From: Alphaproteobacteria bacterium
GTDB lineage: Bacteria > Pseudomonadota > Alphaproteobacteria > JAUHZC01
Length of the DNA stretch: 64,000 nucleotides
Direction: 5' to 3'
Assembly: GCA_023898725.1 (NCBI GenBank)
Contig: CP060236.1
Coordinates: 310,001 to 374,000 of the forward strand
The translations under genes were made by a program, and so were the position numbers. Within the stretch, counting starts at the first letter, position 1. Every line of letters begins with the position of its first letter. Positions 1 through 8,629 of the stretch are shown here, piece after piece. The notes beneath the pieces are model-generated. The model was not told the origin of the DNA, ran no database searches, and was given only the letters and a program-made list of their open reading frames with translations.

Positions 1-411
1 GTCTTTATTTTCTTCCCGGCGAAACATGGCTTTGAAGGGGAAGTCATCGGTAGGATCAGCGAAATCATGTTCTTTACCGTCGGGAAGTCCCCACGCCTCT
101 ATCCCGTCATCTCTTGATCCTGCTTTTCCTGAAAGTCCTCGTACAGGAACAAACCCAAGAATAGAGACACCCGCCCCCGGCATATCTTCTTTCGGGGGCG
201 TTTCTCGCCAGGCGTCGCGAAGCCCTGATCGAAGTCCCCTCAATCGGTGAGCAGGCATTACCCCAGCAACGCGGACGGCGCGGGAAGCCGTCACGCCGGC
301 TAAAGCCCCCAGTTCTTCAGCAACCACACGCCAGCTGGCATCAACGCCAAAACTCAAGGCAAGCATCCCGATAAGGGAAACGCGGAATAATGAACGTAAA
401 ATCGGGGTCAT
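1..411 (-). CDS. Hypothetical protein with exported-type leader, partial (3' end outside window)
   Basis: The frame is open from the ATG at 411 to the window edge, giving 137 codons without a stop. An AGGAGA ribosome binding site sits five bases before this ATG, which favours it over the in-frame ATG at 432. The first 65 residues begin MTPILRSLFRVSLIGMLALS, a basic then hydrophobic stretch that looks like a signal peptide or membrane anchor, and are the same as the start of the nuclease-family protein at 969-2315. After the end of the repeat at 217 the two proteins have no visible similarity. The remaining part is hydrophilic, rich in D, E, K and R, and I do not recognise it. The product and the site of action are unknown. 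Confidence 0.6.
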   Translation of the reverse strand, partial: MTPILRSLFRVSLIGMLALSFGVDASWRVVAEELGALAGVTASRAVRVAGVMPAHRLRGLRSGLRDAWRETPPKEDMPGAGVSILGFVPVRGLSGKAGSRDDGIEAWGLPDGKEHDFADPTDDFPFKAMFRREENKD

Positions 412-650
412 GGAAATCTCCTGTATCAACATATATCACGTCTGACATATATATCCCCATTATAGTATCCAGTTGTCAGCATTTTTGCCAATGCTATTTT
501 TGCATATAAGAGACAGTTATGGGACAAACAACCAAAACGTTCTTTCATTACAGCACATATATTTTCTGGCCCCTGAAAGCACCATCCCCTCCGGGATAGT
601 CCGGAGGAAGGTCGGAGTCAGCCACAAAGAGGACTATTGGTGCTGGCGAA
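217..650. repeat. 434-bp direct repeat, copy 1
   Basis: This copy matches 2121-2554 with a constant offset of 1904 bases, no gaps and four mismatches. It carries, on the minus strand, the last 35 or so codons of a short upstream frame, a TATAAT-type promoter element, the ribosome binding site and the first 65 codons of the gene at 1-411. A short inverted repeat (CCTCCGG at 588-594, CCGGAGG at 601-607) lies inside. No terminal inverted repeats or target-site duplication were seen, so recent duplication or gene conversion explains it better than an insertion sequence. Confidence 0.95.
459..464 (-). promoter_or_regulatory. Probable -10 element (TATAAT) of the gene at 1-411
   Basis: A perfect TATAAT on the minus strand, 48 bases before the chosen ATG at 411. 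No good -35 hexamer at 16-18 bases is visible. The identical element sits before the gene at 969-2315. Confidence 0.45.
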
Positions 651-968
651 AATTCTTAACAGTATAAATAAAAAGGGAGAAGAACTATTGATGAATCGTT
701 AAGGTTCCTAGCAAGATGTGGAATAATGTGAGTTGCACTAAAATCCCTCACCTCCCCTCTCTCCTTTTGTGGTTTGTGATCGTCTGTATCTTTGTAATGG
801 AAGGTACTTATGTCGGCAACTCCGCTTCATCGAGGCAGGTGGGAAGAAAAGGCACGTCAAAGAGTATCAAGTCTTGGATAATGCCAAAGCCGATTGTTTA
901 ACAACAAAAATCCTTCACAAGCGAAGAAACGCCGCCGCACGCATTAGGGGTTCTTATAAACAAACAGG
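651..968. other. Unassigned spacer between repeat copy 1 and the nuclease gene
   Basis: No convincing gene was seen on either strand. Short open frames on the plus strand lack a ribosome binding site and resemble nothing I know. It may be the worn remains of an earlier accessory gene. Confidence 0.4.
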
Positions 969-2315
969 CTAAGAGCGCTCGTCCTTGTTCTCGTCTATTT
1001 CTTTTGTAATGGCTTGATTTACCCAAGTCTCGTCTTTATCCAAAAGATCAGCAATCTGTGCCACAGTTTTGCCTTTACCATTCCACGTCTGTGCAAGCTC
1101 AATATCCCGTTGTTCTTTGCCTTCATCGCGTTGTTCCTGGGTGTATTGGGAATAGTTATCAAATCGCTCCTCAGTACGTTCATAGGCATCATAGACTTCT
1201 TCAGGAAGATTCCTGATTTTTGCCAACTCAAAGGCTTCCCGTACAGCAGGTGTGTGAATGGTGCGCACCACATCCGCTTCAGTCATGCGTGCCGCATGGC
1301 GAAAAAAGGTAATCCAATCCTGCTGTTCCTGGTTATCCAAAGCAGGTGGGGCATTCATGATAGAATATTGAAATAGCTCTACTCCCTCAATATACCGCTT
1401 CGGAGTGTGCAACTGTTCCTGAAACTTGTAATGACGTAACCACTGATCAGGAGTGTCTTTCCAGTGCACGGTGAGGTTCTTGCCCCCTCCCAGAATATTA
1501 ATACCAATAACCTTGCGAATATCTTTCCACCTTTCCCCTCGGGCCAGCTGATTCCCGTAAAAGGCAGCCAGGTACGCAAGAGCCCGTTCATCCCAATAAT
1601 CGTGCGGAATGACCTGCATTTCCACCATCGCAAAACCCCCTGTTTTCAATTTGCAGACGAAATCCATGGTTCCCTCATACCGAGCGCGGGGAAATGCTAC
1701 GCGCAAATCCTCGAAGTTATGCAGAAGCCTGTGAAGAAATGAAGTGCCTTCGGGGTCTTGGGCGTATCCCTCATCGCCAGGTGATTCCACATGCACGTGG
1801 GAAGCCTCCGAAAGACGCTTTACCAACGCATTTGTTTCCTTGCTGTGAATAAAGTCCCGCAGGATTTGAAGCCCTTGAATGGGGTTCATGTGCACATCAA
1901 GAAGTTCTGACTCAACAATGGGAAGACCAGGAATGAAGGCATGAAAGAAAGAGGGACGTACATTACCGTGGCTCAAGACATATTTGAAGAGAGCATCAAA
2001 GGTAGGGATTCCGTAGATTTGCCCCCGCCTCCGTGTTTCCCGACGTGAGGGAGCAGTATCCATTGCCAGTACAGAAGACAGAGAATATCCTCTACGGATG
2101 GGAGTACCCCAATCAGAATAGCGAAGCCCTGATCGAAGTCCCCTCAATCGGTGAGCAGGCATTACCCCAGCAACGCGGACGGCGCGGGAAGCCGTCACGC
2201 CGGCTAAAGCCCCCAGTTCTTCAGCAACCACACGCCAGCTAGCATCAACGCCAAAACTCAAGGCAAGCATCCCGATAAGGGAAACGCGGAATAATGAACG
2301 CAAAATCGGGGTCAT
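969..2315 (-). CDS. Rpn/PD-(D/E)XK nuclease-family transposase-like protein with N-terminal leader
   Basis: A 448-residue protein. After an N-terminal extension of about 85 residues comes the typical opening of the PD-(D/E)XK nuclease family transposase group (PF12784, Rpn-related): IPTFDALFKYVLSH, then TMDFVCKL and the catalytic-type VEMQ near the middle, and a C-terminal tail with the degenerate helix-turn-helix-like segment usual in this group (KTVAQIADLLDKDE). Known relatives are putative recombination-promoting nucleases, abundant in Rickettsiales and Holosporales, with poorly known biology. The start at 2315 is chosen because AGGAGA lies five bases upstream. The leader is unusual for this family, which normally starts right at the nuclease fold, and it is shared with the gene at 1-411. 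Family assignment is firm; activity and location are not. Confidence 0.8.
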   Translation of the reverse strand: MTPILRSLFRVSLIGMLALSFGVDASWRVVAEELGALAGVTASRAVRVAGVMPAHRLRGLRSGLRYSDWGTPIRRGYSLSSVLAMDTAPSRRETRRRGQIYGIPTFDALFKYVLSHGNVRPSFFHAFIPGLPIVESELLDVHMNPIQGLQILRDFIHSKETNALVKRLSEASHVHVESPGDEGYAQDPEGTSFLHRLLHNFEDLRVAFPRARYEGTMDFVCKLKTGGFAMVEMQVIPHDYWDERALAYLAAFYGNQLARGERWKDIRKVIGINILGGGKNLTVHWKDTPDQWLRHYKFQEQLHTPKRYIEGVELFQYSIMNAPPALDNQEQQDWITFFRHAARMTEADVVRTIHTPAVREAFELAKIRNLPEEVYDAYERTEERFDNYSQYTQEQRDEGKEQRDIELAQTWNGKGKTVAQIADLLDKDETWVNQAITKEIDENKDERS

Positions 2316-2554
2316 GGAAATCTCCTGTATCAACATATATCACGTCTGACATATATATCCCCATTATAGTATCCAGTTGTCAGCATTTTTGCCAATGCTA
2401 TTTTTGCATATAAGAGACAGTTATGGGACAAACAACCAAAACGTTCTTTCATTACAGCACGTATATTTTCTGGCCCCTGAAAGCACCATCCCCTCCGGGA
2501 TAGTCCGGAGGAAGGTCGGAGTCAGCCACAAAGAAGACTATTGGTGCTGGCGAA
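2121..2554. repeat. 434-bp direct repeat, copy 2
   Basis: Partner of 217-650. Here the repeat joins the end of a short frame downstream of acnA to the promoter and the first 65 codons of the nuclease-family gene. The junction at 2121 falls inside the coding sequence and keeps both genes in frame. Of the four mismatches, two fall in the leader and two in the upstream short frame. Confidence 0.95.
2363..2368 (-). promoter_or_regulatory. Probable -10 element (TATAAT) of the nuclease-family gene
   Basis: A perfect TATAAT on the minus strand, 48 bases before the ATG at 2315, predicting a leader of about 40 bases that holds the AGGAGA site. A TTGGCA lies 21 bases upstream, too far to be a confident -35 element. 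Confidence 0.45.
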
Positions 2555-2721
2555 GGAGGTGCAAGCATAAAGTCAGGACAGAGCCAATTTTGACGATTTC
2601 GGTTATCAAGCATATACACAAAGTATCCACCGGAAGGGCATAGTGATTGGACTCTTCTACGAACGAACTTTTTGAGACCATCTGTGCGAAACGTGTCGAT
2701 GAGGCTAGCGATAAACCACAT
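2452..2721 (-). other. Short open frame of 89 codons overlapping the acnA stop
   Basis: An ATG at 2721 lies inside the last codons of acnA, giving a 17-base overlap and possible translational coupling. The product would start MWFIASLIDTFRTDGLKKF and end GGDGAFRGQKIYVL. Its last 35 or so codons recur in repeat copy 1, where the frame is cut off by a stop directly before the repeat. The two coding differences there are one silent and one Phe to Leu, which mildly favours a coding past. I recognise no family, and it may be chance. Confidence 0.22.
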
Positions 2722-5347
2722 AAGGCAAAATTCCCCCTTGCGCCAAGTATGCGTACTCCTGATCTGTGTAAACTTCTGCTTGTAAGCGTATTGTTTCTTT
2801 CTCTCCTCCTGCACGTGTAAGCGTCGCTGTAATTTCTGGACGGGGTTCACCGTGGGTATTATGATCATTACTCCATGGAATCGTCCATGTTTCATGCCCT
2901 GATAACCCCAACGTTTTGCGTGATTGGCCCCCCGTAAATGTCAATGGAAGAATTCCCATCCCCACAAGATTGGACCTGTGAATTCGTTCAAATGTTTCAG
3001 CAATTACAGCCCTTACACCCAAAAGCTTTGGCCCCTTGGCTGCCCAATCCCGAGAAGATCCGCTTCCATATTCTTTGCCTGCAACAACAATTGTGGGAAT
3101 TTTTTGATTTCGGTACTGTTTAGATGCCTCAAAAATATCCATTTCTTTGTCCGTTGAGAAACAGTATGTCCAGCTGCCCCGCTTATGGGGAGTAAGCTCA
3201 TTTTGCAAGCGAACATTAGCAAACGTACCACGCATCATCACCTCATGATTGCCACGTCGCGCACCATAGGAGTTGAAGTCCGAAACGGGAACTCCCTGTT
3301 CCTGAAGATAAGTCGCGGCAGGACTGTCAAAAGCGATGGCTCCGGCAGGGGAAATATGATCGGTTGTGATTGAATCACCCAACATCAGCAAAACAGATGC
3401 GTTCACAAGTGTGCGGACGCCCTGCAAAAGCTCTTCCTCAAAATACGGCGGACACCGCACATAGGTACTTTGTGCATCCCAAGCATAAAGATCAGAATGC
3501 GTTACTGGAATATTTTTCCATGTGGGTGTGCCTTCAAACACCTGTGCATAGCGTTTTGTAAACATTTCTTTTTTAACAGCTCCGTGAAGTGCCTTCTGAA
3601 TATCCATAGAAGAAGGCCATATGTCTGCCAAATATACGGGGTTACCTCTGCTGTCGACACCCAAGGGCTCCGTGGTAATATCCACCCGTAGGTTTCCCAC
3701 CAACGCATAAGCAATGACCAATGGGGGACTGGCAAGATAATTGAGCTTCGTTTGGGGATGAACCCGCCCTTCAAAATTACGGTTACCTGAAAGAATAGCC
3801 GCCACACTCAGGTTATTATGATCAATAGCGTGTGCGATTGCTGGACTCAGTGGGCCTGAGTTTCCAATACAGGATGTACACCCATACCCGACCAAATAAA
3901 ATCCTAGAGCATCCAAATACTTTTGCAAACCTGCCTTTGCCATGTAATCACTCACAACGCCAGAACCAGGAGCAAACGATGTCTTTACCCAGGACTTTAC
4001 ACGCAGACCTTTTGCATGGGCATTGCGGGCCAAAAGCCCCGCCGCCAGCATTGTAGATGGATTGGATGTATTGGTGCAACTTGTAATGGCCGCAAGGACA
4101 ACATCACCATCCGTCAGTGTATCCACAAAATCTGCATGATTTCTCTGAGGAATTGAGGAGGAATCTTTGGCAAGCGCTGTGTACAAGGAAGCAGGAATAT
4201 CCCCAAGCGCAACCCTGTCCTGGGGACGATTTGGTCCCGCCAAACAAGTAACAACCGTTCCCAAATCAAGACTTAAGACCTGAGAGTATTGAACATTATC
4301 CCTTCTTGAACACCATATACCCTGGTGACGCGCATAGCTCTCGACCAAGGAACAATGGGTTTCTACTCGCCCAGTGATAGTCAGGTAATCGCACGTGCGT
4401 TGGTCAATAGGAAAGTAAGCAACGGTCGCACCAAACTCTGGGCACATGTTGGAAACTGTTGCGCGATCTTCCAGTGTGAGGTGTGACAAACCCTCACCAA
4501 AAAATTCCACAAATTTACCCACAACACCTGCCTTGCGCAATAACTCCGTGAGAGTAAGAACAAGATCAGTTGCCGTAACACCAGCCCTTAAGGTTCCCCT
4601 GAGATCAACGCCGACAACAGGTGGTACTTCCATGGGGATTGGTTGATTCAGCATGGCAGCCTCTGCCTCAATACCACCAACGCCCCACCCCAAAACGCCT
4701 AGACCATTAATCATCGTGGTATGACTATCTGTGCCCACGACGGTATCAGGAACAAGCCATGTTAGACCTTCACGATCATATGTGTGAACAACTGTACTAA
4801 GATACTCAAGGTTCACCTGGTGACAAATACCTGTTCCCGGGGGAACTACACGAAAGTTTGCAAATGATTGCTGAGCCCATTTCAAAAATGTATAACGCTC
4901 ATCATTTCGCTGAAATTCATGAGCAACATTGCGGGCAAACGCCTGGGGGTTCCCAAAATCATCTACTGTCACAGAGTGATCAATCACTAAATCAACCGGG
5001 ACATGAGGATTAATACACCCGGGGTTTCCTCCCCTGCGAGAAACGGCTTCTCTCATGACAGCCAAATCAACCACAGCAGGAACGCCAGTGAAGTCTTGCA
5101 TCAAGATACGCCCAGGATGAAAAGTGGCCACAAAAGACACCGCAGAAAGATAGGCATTTATGAAATGACTAATATAGTCATCCTGGTCACTTCGGGGGGT
5201 GTGGCGTATACCATTTTCTAACAGAATTTTGAGGGTTGTCGGAAATTGACGCACATCAGGATAGTGACGATATACCTTTTGCAAGTCACAAATGTGAAAG
5301 GTTTTGCCATCATACCGAAATTCCGAAAAAAAATCAGATCCAGACAT
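2705..5347 (-). CDS. acnA: Aconitate hydratase A
   Basis: Converts citrate to isocitrate through cis-aconitate in the cytosolic TCA cycle. At 880 residues it is close to the usual 890. The 4Fe-4S ligands are present: Cys424 in AITSCTNTSNP, and Cys490 and Cys493 in GYGCTSCIGNSG. The substrate-binding GTDSHTTMINGLG near residue 205 and the C-terminal swivel domain with GKEYGSGSSRDWAAKGP are also complete. It follows rho on the same strand after about 47 bases, so the two may share a transcript. The gene looks intact, so at least this TCA step is kept in a genome that otherwise shows host-dependent features. Confidence 0.97.
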   Translation of the reverse strand: MSGSDFFSEFRYDGKTFHICDLQKVYRHYPDVRQFPTTLKILLENGIRHTPRSDQDDYISHFINAYLSAVSFVATFHPGRILMQDFTGVPAVVDLAVMREAVSRRGGNPGCINPHVPVDLVIDHSVTVDDFGNPQAFARNVAHEFQRNDERYTFLKWAQQSFANFRVVPPGTGICHQVNLEYLSTVVHTYDREGLTWLVPDTVVGTDSHTTMINGLGVLGWGVGGIEAEAAMLNQPIPMEVPPVVGVDLRGTLRAGVTATDLVLTLTELLRKAGVVGKFVEFFGEGLSHLTLEDRATVSNMCPEFGATVAYFPIDQRTCDYLTITGRVETHCSLVESYARHQGIWCSRRDNVQYSQVLSLDLGTVVTCLAGPNRPQDRVALGDIPASLYTALAKDSSSIPQRNHADFVDTLTDGDVVLAAITSCTNTSNPSTMLAAGLLARNAHAKGLRVKSWVKTSFAPGSGVVSDYMAKAGLQKYLDALGFYLVGYGCTSCIGNSGPLSPAIAHAIDHNNLSVAAILSGNRNFEGRVHPQTKLNYLASPPLVIAYALVGNLRVDITTEPLGVDSRGNPVYLADIWPSSMDIQKALHGAVKKEMFTKRYAQVFEGTPTWKNIPVTHSDLYAWDAQSTYVRCPPYFEEELLQGVRTLVNASVLLMLGDSITTDHISPAGAIAFDSPAATYLQEQGVPVSDFNSYGARRGNHEVMMRGTFANVRLQNELTPHKRGSWTYCFSTDKEMDIFEASKQYRNQKIPTIVVAGKEYGSGSSRDWAAKGPKLLGVRAVIAETFERIHRSNLVGMGILPLTFTGGQSRKTLGLSGHETWTIPWSNDHNTHGEPRPEITATLTRAGGEKETIRLQAEVYTDQEYAYLAQGGILPYVVYR

Positions 5348-5394
5348 GTAACGCCCCCCTCACTTCTTATGCAAAAACACCTTTATGTGCCTGA

Positions 5395-6654
5395 TTATGC
5401 ATTCATAGACTGAAAAAACATCTCATTGTTTTTGGCTTCTTTTAATTTAGAACGCAAGAATTCCATACCATCTTGAGGGCCCATAGGATCTAAAATACGC
5501 CGTAATACCCATGTTTTTGCAAGGTTCTCCTTAGTCAACAAGAGATCCTCGCGACGCGTTCCGGAGCGAGTAATATCAATAGCTGGATAAATACGCTTAT
5601 CAGAAAGCTTCCGATCAAGAATAATCTCACAGTTACCTGTGCCTTTAAATTCTTCGAAAATAACCTCATCCATACGTGATCCTGTCTCGATCATACCTGT
5701 TCCAATAATTGTAAGGGACCCACCACCCTCAATATTACGAGCGGCACCAAACAGTCGCTTCGGGCGCTGCAAAGCATTAGCATCAACACCCCCCGTAAGA
5801 ACCTTCCCCGATGACGGCAACGTCGCATTATAGGCCCGAGCCAACCGTGTAATTGAGTCCAGCAAAATAACAACATCATGCTTACACTCAACCAAGCGTT
5901 TGGCTTTTTCAATTACCATTTCTGCCACCTGCACATGACGTGACGCTGGTTCATCAAACGTTGAGCTGATCACCTCCCCATCTACCGTGCGTGCCATATC
6001 CGTCACTTCTTCTGGACGTTCATCAATCAAAAGAACCATTAAGTGAGCATCGGGAAGGTTCTTGGAAATAGCATCAGCAATGTTATGCAACATAATGGTC
6101 TTACCACTGCGTGGAGGAGCTGTAATGAGCGCGCGCTGACCTTTGCCAATTGGTGAAATAAGGTCGATGATGCGATTTGCCACACCCTTTTCGGGGTCAA
6201 TGCCAATAATCTCCAGAGGGATACGTTCATCTGGGTAAAGAGGCGTCAGGTTATCAAAGTTAATACGATGGCGCGTCAACTCTGGATCTTGGAAATTTAC
6301 CTTGATTGGCTTGACCAAAGAAAAGTACCGCTCGCTTTCTTTAGGGGCTCTTACTTCGCCATAGATTGTGTCTCCTGTACGTAGGGCAAATTTTTTCACC
6401 TGTGCCGGCGACACATAAATATCATCCGGTCCCGCCAGATAATTCGAGGTCGACGATCGTAAAAAACCGAATCCATCTTGAAGTGTCTCAATTACACCTG
6501 ATCCAAAAATAGGAGTACCAGCCTCCGCTAAGCGCTTAAGAATCGCATAAACAATGTCTTGCTTACGAAGGGTACTTGCATTTTCAATACCTATTTCCTC
6601 AGCACGACGTAACAGTTCAGCAGGAGACTGAAGCTTTAACTCATGTATGTCCAT
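5395..6654 (-). CDS. rho: Transcription termination factor Rho
   Basis: Hexameric RNA-dependent ATPase that ends transcription. The start at 6654 (MDIHELKLQSPAELLRR) gives 419 residues, the length of the E. coli protein; an upstream ATG would add 21 residues unlike the family. The N-terminal helical domain is followed by the RNA-binding cold-shock fold (GFGFLRS, about residue 62), the Walker A motif TAPPRSGKT near residue 180, Walker B VVILLDSITRLARAYN, and the R-loop and Q-loop region (LTGGVDANALQRPKRLFGAARN). No insertion in the primary RNA-binding site is seen. Upstream is a spacer of about 250 bases before the divergent DUF2628 gene. Confidence 0.97.
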   Translation of the reverse strand: MDIHELKLQSPAELLRRAEEIGIENASTLRKQDIVYAILKRLAEAGTPIFGSGVIETLQDGFGFLRSSTSNYLAGPDDIYVSPAQVKKFALRTGDTIYGEVRAPKESERYFSLVKPIKVNFQDPELTRHRINFDNLTPLYPDERIPLEIIGIDPEKGVANRIIDLISPIGKGQRALITAPPRSGKTIMLHNIADAISKNLPDAHLMVLLIDERPEEVTDMARTVDGEVISSTFDEPASRHVQVAEMVIEKAKRLVECKHDVVILLDSITRLARAYNATLPSSGKVLTGGVDANALQRPKRLFGAARNIEGGGSLTIIGTGMIETGSRMDEVIFEEFKGTGNCEIILDRKLSDKRIYPAIDITRSGTRREDLLLTKENLAKTWVLRRILDPMGPQDGMEFLRSKLKEAKNNEMFFQSMNA

Positions 6655-6903
6655 ATTTTTTTCCAGTTTTTGATCGTTGTAGGTGCTCGTACGCAGAAGG
6701 ATGATAGTTTTTTGCACGAAGAAAGAGATGAACAGGATGTTCGTAGGAGTTCTGTAAAGAACATAGCCTATGTCTAGCGCTGTTTATTTATTTTGACAAG
6801 CAAATTTTGAACCCTCAGCAAGGAAATAGTCCACAGTATGGTACGAAAACAACGCAAAATTAACCTTCTTGAGATAGTCTTGTAAAAAACAATAGTCGTA
6901 GCC

Positions 6904-7365
6904 ATGCGTAAGCTTACTCGCGAAGATTTTTATAATGCTGTCAAAGGGCCGAACGAAGGGGGACGCCCATCCCTTTACGAAAGCCACTATTATATGAATT
7001 ACTACGACAAGCTTGGTGATCGCTCTCGATTCATTCAGTGGAACTGGTCCGCATTTTTTGGTGGCGGGGCATGGATGTTCTATCGACGAATGTTTGGCTT
7101 TGCCTCTGCTATTATTTTTATCAATCTTTTCTGCATTTATTTTATTATTGATGGGGCTCTTGAAAAAAATTACACACGTCTGATCTGGCCCATTATTGTT
7201 CATGTGGGAATCAAAGTATGGCTCGGGATTTTTGGAAACATCATTTATACAGCACACATCCGCAGAGTACTCACAAAAAGAAAAGTGCCCACGACCATTG
7301 AGGGGGATATTTTGTGGGCGTACTACGCTATCCACCTTGTTCCCATTCTTATCGCCAGCTTTTAG
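6904..7365 (+). CDS. DUF2628-family inner membrane protein
   Basis: A 153-residue protein. The N-terminal half carries the family pattern in which a short cytosolic part (YESHYYMNYYDKL) leads into the signature WNWSAFFGGGAWMFYRRM, followed by three or so hydrophobic segments (GFASAIIFINLFCIYFIIDG; LIWPIIVHVGIKVWLG; a C-terminal one). DUF2628 proteins are small bacterial membrane proteins of unknown function. It is transcribed away from rho and towards the MscS gene. A longer minus-strand frame across 6784-7476 is its shadow. Confidence 0.75.
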   Translation: MRKLTREDFYNAVKGPNEGGRPSLYESHYYMNYYDKLGDRSRFIQWNWSAFFGGGAWMFYRRMFGFASAIIFINLFCIYFIIDGALEKNYTRLIWPIIVHVGIKVWLGIFGNIIYTAHIRRVLTKRKVPTTIEGDILWAYYAIHLVPILIASF

Positions 7366-7491
7366 ATTCTCTATGAACCCCCCACCCCAAAAACACAAGT
7401 AAAACGAGCACCCCCCAGGCACCCCCCACTTCCAAACAATCCCTAAGGAGGATTTACTGGGTTGCTCAGCTTTCAAAACACAGAAGAATTC

Positions 7492-8568
7492 TTATGCAGA
7501 GGTTTCTATACGTTGAACCCAGGCCATTTTGACATCCTCTGAATCGGCTATTTGTTTTGCCTTAAGGTAAACAGATTCCTTCATTATATGGCCTTCTTGA
7601 AGTGTCCCGGGCGGCGACATAAAGAAGGTGGCTTTTACCGCAATACCCCTATCGGTAAAATCAGCAACACAGACAATAGGCGGCGTTACACCCACTTCAT
7701 CGCAGGCAACACGTTCGTGCGTGGCCAGATATCCACGAAGACGACGCACAAAAGTCTCAATAGCGATATTAGGTGTTTCTGGATCAAGCGTTACAGCAAC
7801 CTCAATCAAACGATGGGTGCGGCGCGTGATATTCATCACAGTAGCATTAACCACGGCGCTATTGGGGATACTTACCAGAGACTTATTAATATCCCGAAGG
7901 GTTGTTGTACGTAAGCCTATATGCTCAACCACCCCTTCTGTATTTTCAATGCGCACAAAATCACCAACCTGATAGGTACGATCCGTTAGCACCACGATAG
8001 AACCAAAAATGTTTTTGATGATATCTTGGGAAGCAAAAGCAATAGCAGCACCCATAATTCCCACACCGCCAATCAAGGCTGTTAAATTCACACCCCAAAT
8101 ATCGAGCACCGTAAACACAGCAACAACAACGACCACCACGCGCAGGCCAAGTGTTATAAACTCTGCAACTTCCCGCGTAAGCCCAACATCAACAAGAGTG
8201 TACATTTCTTGAACTTTTGTAGCATAGGCATTGATGCTTCGATGTATTGCCCAAAAAACAGCAATCATAAGGACCGAGCCCGATACCTTTGCCGCGTAGA
8301 AAATCTCATGAACAAATGTCAAAAACTGAAGCGATGCGTAAAAAACAACAGCCACAGCACCTAACTCTAAGGGGCCCGCCAGCGCTTGGCGGAGGTATGT
8401 TTTCTGCTTTTCAGACTTTCCCAACGATAAAAGACTAAAGATAACGTAAACCAAAGGGCGCCTTACGAGAAGAGCCCCCAAAAGAACCAGCACTATCTCA
8501 CCATAACTCCACATGTTTGCAATCTTGGTGCTGAAACTAAACTGGTCAATAAGGGAAGATAAATTCAT
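7492..8568 (-). CDS. Small-conductance mechanosensitive channel family (MscS)
   Basis: A 358-residue inner membrane channel expected to release solutes on osmotic down-shock. Four hydrophobic segments occupy the first 170 residues. The pore-lining helix is clear (GGVGIMGAAIAFASQDIIKN), followed by the beta domain signature LTDRTYQVGDFVRIENTEGVVEHIGLRTT in two parts, and a mixed C-terminal cytoplasmic domain. It is somewhat longer than E. coli MscS (286 residues), with an extra helix pair at the start. It diverges from the metal exporter gene at 8630, sharing a 61-base control region. Confidence 0.9.
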   Translation of the reverse strand: MNLSSLIDQFSFSTKIANMWSYGEIVLVLLGALLVRRPLVYVIFSLLSLGKSEKQKTYLRQALAGPLELGAVAVVFYASLQFLTFVHEIFYAAKVSGSVLMIAVFWAIHRSINAYATKVQEMYTLVDVGLTREVAEFITLGLRVVVVVVAVFTVLDIWGVNLTALIGGVGIMGAAIAFASQDIIKNIFGSIVVLTDRTYQVGDFVRIENTEGVVEHIGLRTTTLRDINKSLVSIPNSAVVNATVMNITRRTHRLIEVAVTLDPETPNIAIETFVRRLRGYLATHERVACDEVGVTPPIVCVADFTDRGIAVKATFFMSPPGTLQEGHIMKESVYLKAKQIADSEDVKMAWVQRIETSA

Positions 8569-8575
8569 ATACGGA

Positions 8576-8603
8576 TTGTAATTGCTCGCAGGTTCATTAT
8601 AAA
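8576..8603 (+). promoter_or_regulatory. Probable promoter of the CDF exporter gene
   Basis: TTGTAA at 8576-8581 and TATAAA at 8598-8603, 16 bases apart, place a transcription start near 8611, about 19 bases before the ATG at 8630. It lies in the divergent spacer with the MscS gene. Confidence 0.5.
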
Positions 8604-8629
8604 TACTATGACGAACAACTCAACAGCTC

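Noticed and set aside
588..607. CCTCCGG/CCGGAGG hairpin as a terminator
   Set aside because: No T-run follows on either strand; it is only a short inverted repeat inside the duplicated block.
6784..7476. Long minus-strand frame (230 codons) opposite the DUF2628 gene
   Set aside because: The plus-strand frame codes for a recognisable family; the minus-strand product has no domain and is a shadow.
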